From Nitrincola sp048264025 (GTDB taxonomy: Bacteria; Pseudomonadota; Gammaproteobacteria; Pseudomonadales; Balneatricaceae), in NCBI RefSeq assembly GCF_048264025.1, contig NZ_JBLXDN010000006.1, positions 1 through 64,000 on the forward strand: DNA of 64,000 nucleotides, written 5' to 3'. Each line of letters begins with the position of its first letter. The first letter of the stretch is position 1. The position numbers and the translations under genes were made by a program. This document shows positions 61,714 through 64,000 of the stretch, in pieces. A model generated the notes under the pieces. It ran no database searches, was not told where the DNA came from, and was given only the letters and a program-made list of their open reading frames with translations.

Positions 61714-62019
61714 AATATAGTATAGGTCCGGTGTAATGTGCTGGCAGGCCTGATTTCTGTGTAGCAGGCGCTGATAGTTTGCAGAACTAAAGTAACTCAG
61801 AACTAGCACCTCTGGGAAGTGCATAGGCACGATATAGCTGCTCCCAGTATACAGATCAAGAAGAGGCTTTACCTGCCACTGAGCGGGTCTAATAAATCCA
61901 GACACGGTAATTGGCGCCATTTGTTTAAGTGTATGTCTTTTGCAGCTATCAAATCTGAAATCGCGTTAAACTAGTCAGACCTATAGATAACAACAATACA
62001 TAAACAAAGTGTTCTCCTC
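61714..62019. other. divergent spacer between the RIO-like kinase gene and glsA
   Basis: 306 bases with no supportable gene. A -10-like TATAGA lies at 61982-61987 before glsA. Nothing else stands out. Confidence 0.4.
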
Positions 62020-62943
62020 ATGATACAAGACTGTTTAGATGATCTCGTGTTGGCTCTGTCGACAGAAAAAAATCGTGGCAAAGTTGCTGATTATATTCCG
62101 CAATTAGCACATGTTGATCCGAACCAATTCGGCATCGCGGTGTGCACACCAGAAGGTCAAATGTATTCGGCAGGACAGGCGGATACCTTATTTTCTATTC
62201 AGAGTATTTCTAAGGTGTTTACGCTCACTATGGCCCTTGGAAAACTGGGCGATGGAATCTGGACCCATGTGGGACGTGAGCCGTCTGGGGATCCGTTTAA
62301 CTCGATTGTTCAACTCGAACATGAATCGGGCAAGCCGCGTAATCCCTTTATTAATGCAGGTGCCATTGCGGTGGTCGATGCGATTATGATGGGCCATGAA
62401 CCGAAAGAAACGCTCGCCGAAATTCTGAATTTTGTGCGCTTTATCGCCAATGACAATAGCATTTGCTTTGATCATGCCGTGGCGGCTTCTGAGATGGCTC
62501 ATCGTGACCGCAATGCCTCACTGGCACATTTTATGAAGGCCTTTGGACGCTTGCGCCATGATGTGGATAAGGTGCTTGGTACCTATTTTCATCAATGCTC
62601 GATTGCTATGAGTTGCGAGCAATTGGCAAGAGCCGGGTTGTTTTTGGTGTCGGATGGCGTGGATGAGACAACGGGCATTCGGGTGGTGTCCGCCCAACGC
62701 GCGCGTCGTATCAATTCACTCATGATGATGTGTGGTCACTATGATGGTTCGGGTGAGTTTGCCTATCGAGTGGGCTTGCCCGGCAAAAGTGGTGTGGGTG
62801 GCGGCATTCTCGCGATTGCGCCAGGTAAGGGTTCTATTGCTGTCTGGTCACCTGGGTTGGATGTACTGGGGAATAGTTATTTAGGTACTCGAGCACTGGA
62901 GCGCTTTGTGCAACACACGGGGTGGTCTGTGTTTGGGCATTGA
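62020..62943 (+). CDS. glsA: glutaminase A
   Basis: Hydrolyses glutamine to glutamate and ammonia. 307 residues with beta-lactamase-like fold: catalytic Ser-x-x-Lys in FSIQSISKVF, GREPSGDPFNS, KPRNPFINAGAIAV, and late GLPGKSGVGGGI. Length is usual. It is a single-gene unit. Confidence 0.95.
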   Translation: MIQDCLDDLVLALSTEKNRGKVADYIPQLAHVDPNQFGIAVCTPEGQMYSAGQADTLFSIQSISKVFTLTMALGKLGDGIWTHVGREPSGDPFNSIVQLEHESGKPRNPFINAGAIAVVDAIMMGHEPKETLAEILNFVRFIANDNSICFDHAVAASEMAHRDRNASLAHFMKAFGRLRHDVDKVLGTYFHQCSIAMSCEQLARAGLFLVSDGVDETTGIRVVSAQRARRINSLMMMCGHYDGSGEFAYRVGLPGKSGVGGGILAIAPGKGSIAVWSPGLDVLGNSYLGTRALERFVQHTGWSVFGH

Positions 62944-63096
62944 GTTCAGATTTGATTATTTGCAATGATCCGAGTTTTGGGCGATATTTATTACCACATG
63001 ACGTTTTTAGTTATTATCACTTTTACGTATATAGCTGTCGAAGCTATGGGTATTTCCTCAGACTCAATAATGGAATGGAGTTAGCAGAGGTGTGTT

Positions 63097-63357
63097 ATGA
63101 AAAAACTCTCGGATGAAATTAAACACTTGGCGTCTGTACCAAGTGTTCTATTTAATTTAGCCAACGATTTTTTCTTTGTGAGTGCAAAGGATCACCAATC
63201 TGTGGCCCAGGATCATGATGACCGAAGAATCATTCTGGACAATGACGGCAACATTACGCTTAACCTGAATAGCTCTTCTGTACAGGAAGAGATGAGGCAA
63301 CACTTTGCTGACTTGAAGAAAATCAAGTTGCCGGAAGACAGCAAACGGCAGAGTTAA
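63097..63357 (+). CDS. small protein of unknown function
   Basis: 86 residues, start ATG 63097 behind AGAGG. One weak hydrophobic stretch near VLFNLANDFFFVS, then a polar half that reads like beta-strand followed by a charged helix. I recognise no family. It lies 35 bases before a membrane-protein gene on the same strand, so the two may be cotranscribed. Confidence 0.6.
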   Translation: MKKLSDEIKHLASVPSVLFNLANDFFFVSAKDHQSVAQDHDDRRIILDNDGNITLNLNSSSVQEEMRQHFADLKKIKLPEDSKRQS

Positions 63358-63392
63358 AGGGTAGTTGCTTCGATAGCCACGGAAGGTGAGTC

Positions 63393-64000
63393 ATGAGTTT
63401 CAGCATAATCGTAGTAATCCTGGTTATCGGTTTTCTTTATACCCGCCATCATCCACCATCCCGCTTTCGTCAAAAGCGTGAAACCGGCTGGAATTCGTAT
63501 TTACACATAGCCTATTGGGGCTTCGTCTTCGCTATACTTGGTGCCGTAGTTACTGCTGTTTTGATGGTGAGTCTGGATATCTTGTCATGGATCTTTGATT
63601 TTTTTCCATACCTGCTTGGTTCGGACTACCGGATACCCTTGTGGGGTCGAGAGCTGGCTTTCGCACCCTTGCTGGGAAAGCTGGCTTGGGGGACACTGTT
63701 TGCCTTGCTTACAGGGGCGGCTCTTGCATACGGGGTGGCGATGAGTAAGGCGGAAGAACTTTCCAACAACATTGATGCCCAGATGCTTGAGTATGCCAAG
63801 CTTGCTCAGTCAGATGGAATGGAGCAATTGCTGTTTGAGTCTATGAAAGAGAAGTTTTTAGTCCTGATTACCCTGAAATCTCGCAAGGTCTACGTAGGTA
63901 AAGTTGAGCAGCCAAGGCTCCTACATGGCGATTTGGAAAATATTGTCATTATTCCCATGCTCAGTGGATACCGAGACAAAGACACATTGAAATTTGTTGT
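63393..64000 (+). CDS. membrane protein of unknown function, cut by the window edge
   Basis: The frame is open from ATG 63393, behind GGAAGGTGAG, to the window end: 202 residues so far. There are three hydrophobic segments (about residues 2-16, 41-65, 93-115), then a cytoplasmic part with a helix and the strand-rich FLVLITLKSRKVYVGKV segment. I do not recognise the family. It follows the 86-residue gene. Confidence 0.7.
   Translation, partial: MSFSIIVVILVIGFLYTRHHPPSRFRQKRETGWNSYLHIAYWGFVFAILGAVVTAVLMVSLDILSWIFDFFPYLLGSDYRIPLWGRELAFAPLLGKLAWGTLFALLTGAALAYGVAMSKAEELSNNIDAQMLEYAKLAQSDGMEQLLFESMKEKFLVLITLKSRKVYVGKVEQPRLLHGDLENIVIIPMLSGYRDKDTLKFV

Overview
The window reads as a chromosomal segment of a gammaproteobacterium, probably a marine or Oceanospirillales/Pseudomonadales-like lineage. 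The evidence is gene content (SlmA, SecB, EnvC, RpoH with an intact RpoH box, Rep, OxyR with both redox cysteines) and gene orders of Pseudomonas type: rhodanese-grxC-secB divergent from gpmI-envC-ctpA-yibQ; coaBC-dut-algC-argB; coaD, rsmD, M16-like protein, ftsY-ftsE-ftsX, rpoH. Species cannot be named from the sequence alone.

Layout. 1-118: end of a 5S rRNA and the rRNA-operon terminator. 248-11744: housekeeping genes for tRNA modification, protein export, glycolysis, cell-envelope hydrolysis, nucleoid occlusion, arginine, CoA and dUTP metabolism. 11763-14322: a mosaic in which the radC leader and an entericidin-type signal sequence have been joined to an AT-rich body, giving a new lipoprotein gene between coaBC and radC. 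14589-33161: ribosomal proteins, EamA transporter, mutM, a hydrolase, a PAP2 phosphatase plus glycosyltransferase pair behind a Pho-box-like site, hemB-ppk1 behind a clearer Pho box, oxyR-recG, coaD, rsmD and ftsY-ftsE-ftsX.

33162 to about 44330 is an accessory block lying between ftsX and rpoH, which are normally neighbours. It carries a complete Slam-dependent heme-scavenging system (TonB receptor HphR, secreted hemophilin HphA, outer-membrane Slam transporter HsmA), a frameshifted DNR-type (NO-sensing Crp/Fnr) regulator, and an operon of an SsuA/NMT1-like ABC importer with NnrS. Fur-box-like sequences lie before all three transcription units. The hphR and ABC-nnrS promoters also carry a DNR/FNR-like box about 41 bp before the predicted transcription start, suggesting joint iron and nitric-oxide/oxygen control.

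44473-57791 is again core: rpoH (sigma-E-like promoter), a DUF423 membrane protein, trmB, a Spy/CpxP-like protein divergent from a CpxAR-type system with a CpxR box between them, two PII genes flanking amtB (sigma-54 promoter), ubiK, comM, a GGDEF-EAL protein, rep and a cytochrome c5. A tRNA-Arg(CCG) at 58009-58085 is followed by a small accessory patch (3'-truncated RhuM gene, autoinhibited Fic protein). A RIO-like kinase overlapping a SelW-like gene, glsA and two unrecognised genes close the window, the last one cut by the edge.

Two copies of a roughly 90-base hairpin-rich repeat (131-218 and 45369-45470) each sit directly before a start codon, and ftsY contains eleven tandem hexanucleotides. 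The least explained pieces are the chimeric lipoprotein locus and the shared Fur/DNR regulation of the ftsX-rpoH island.
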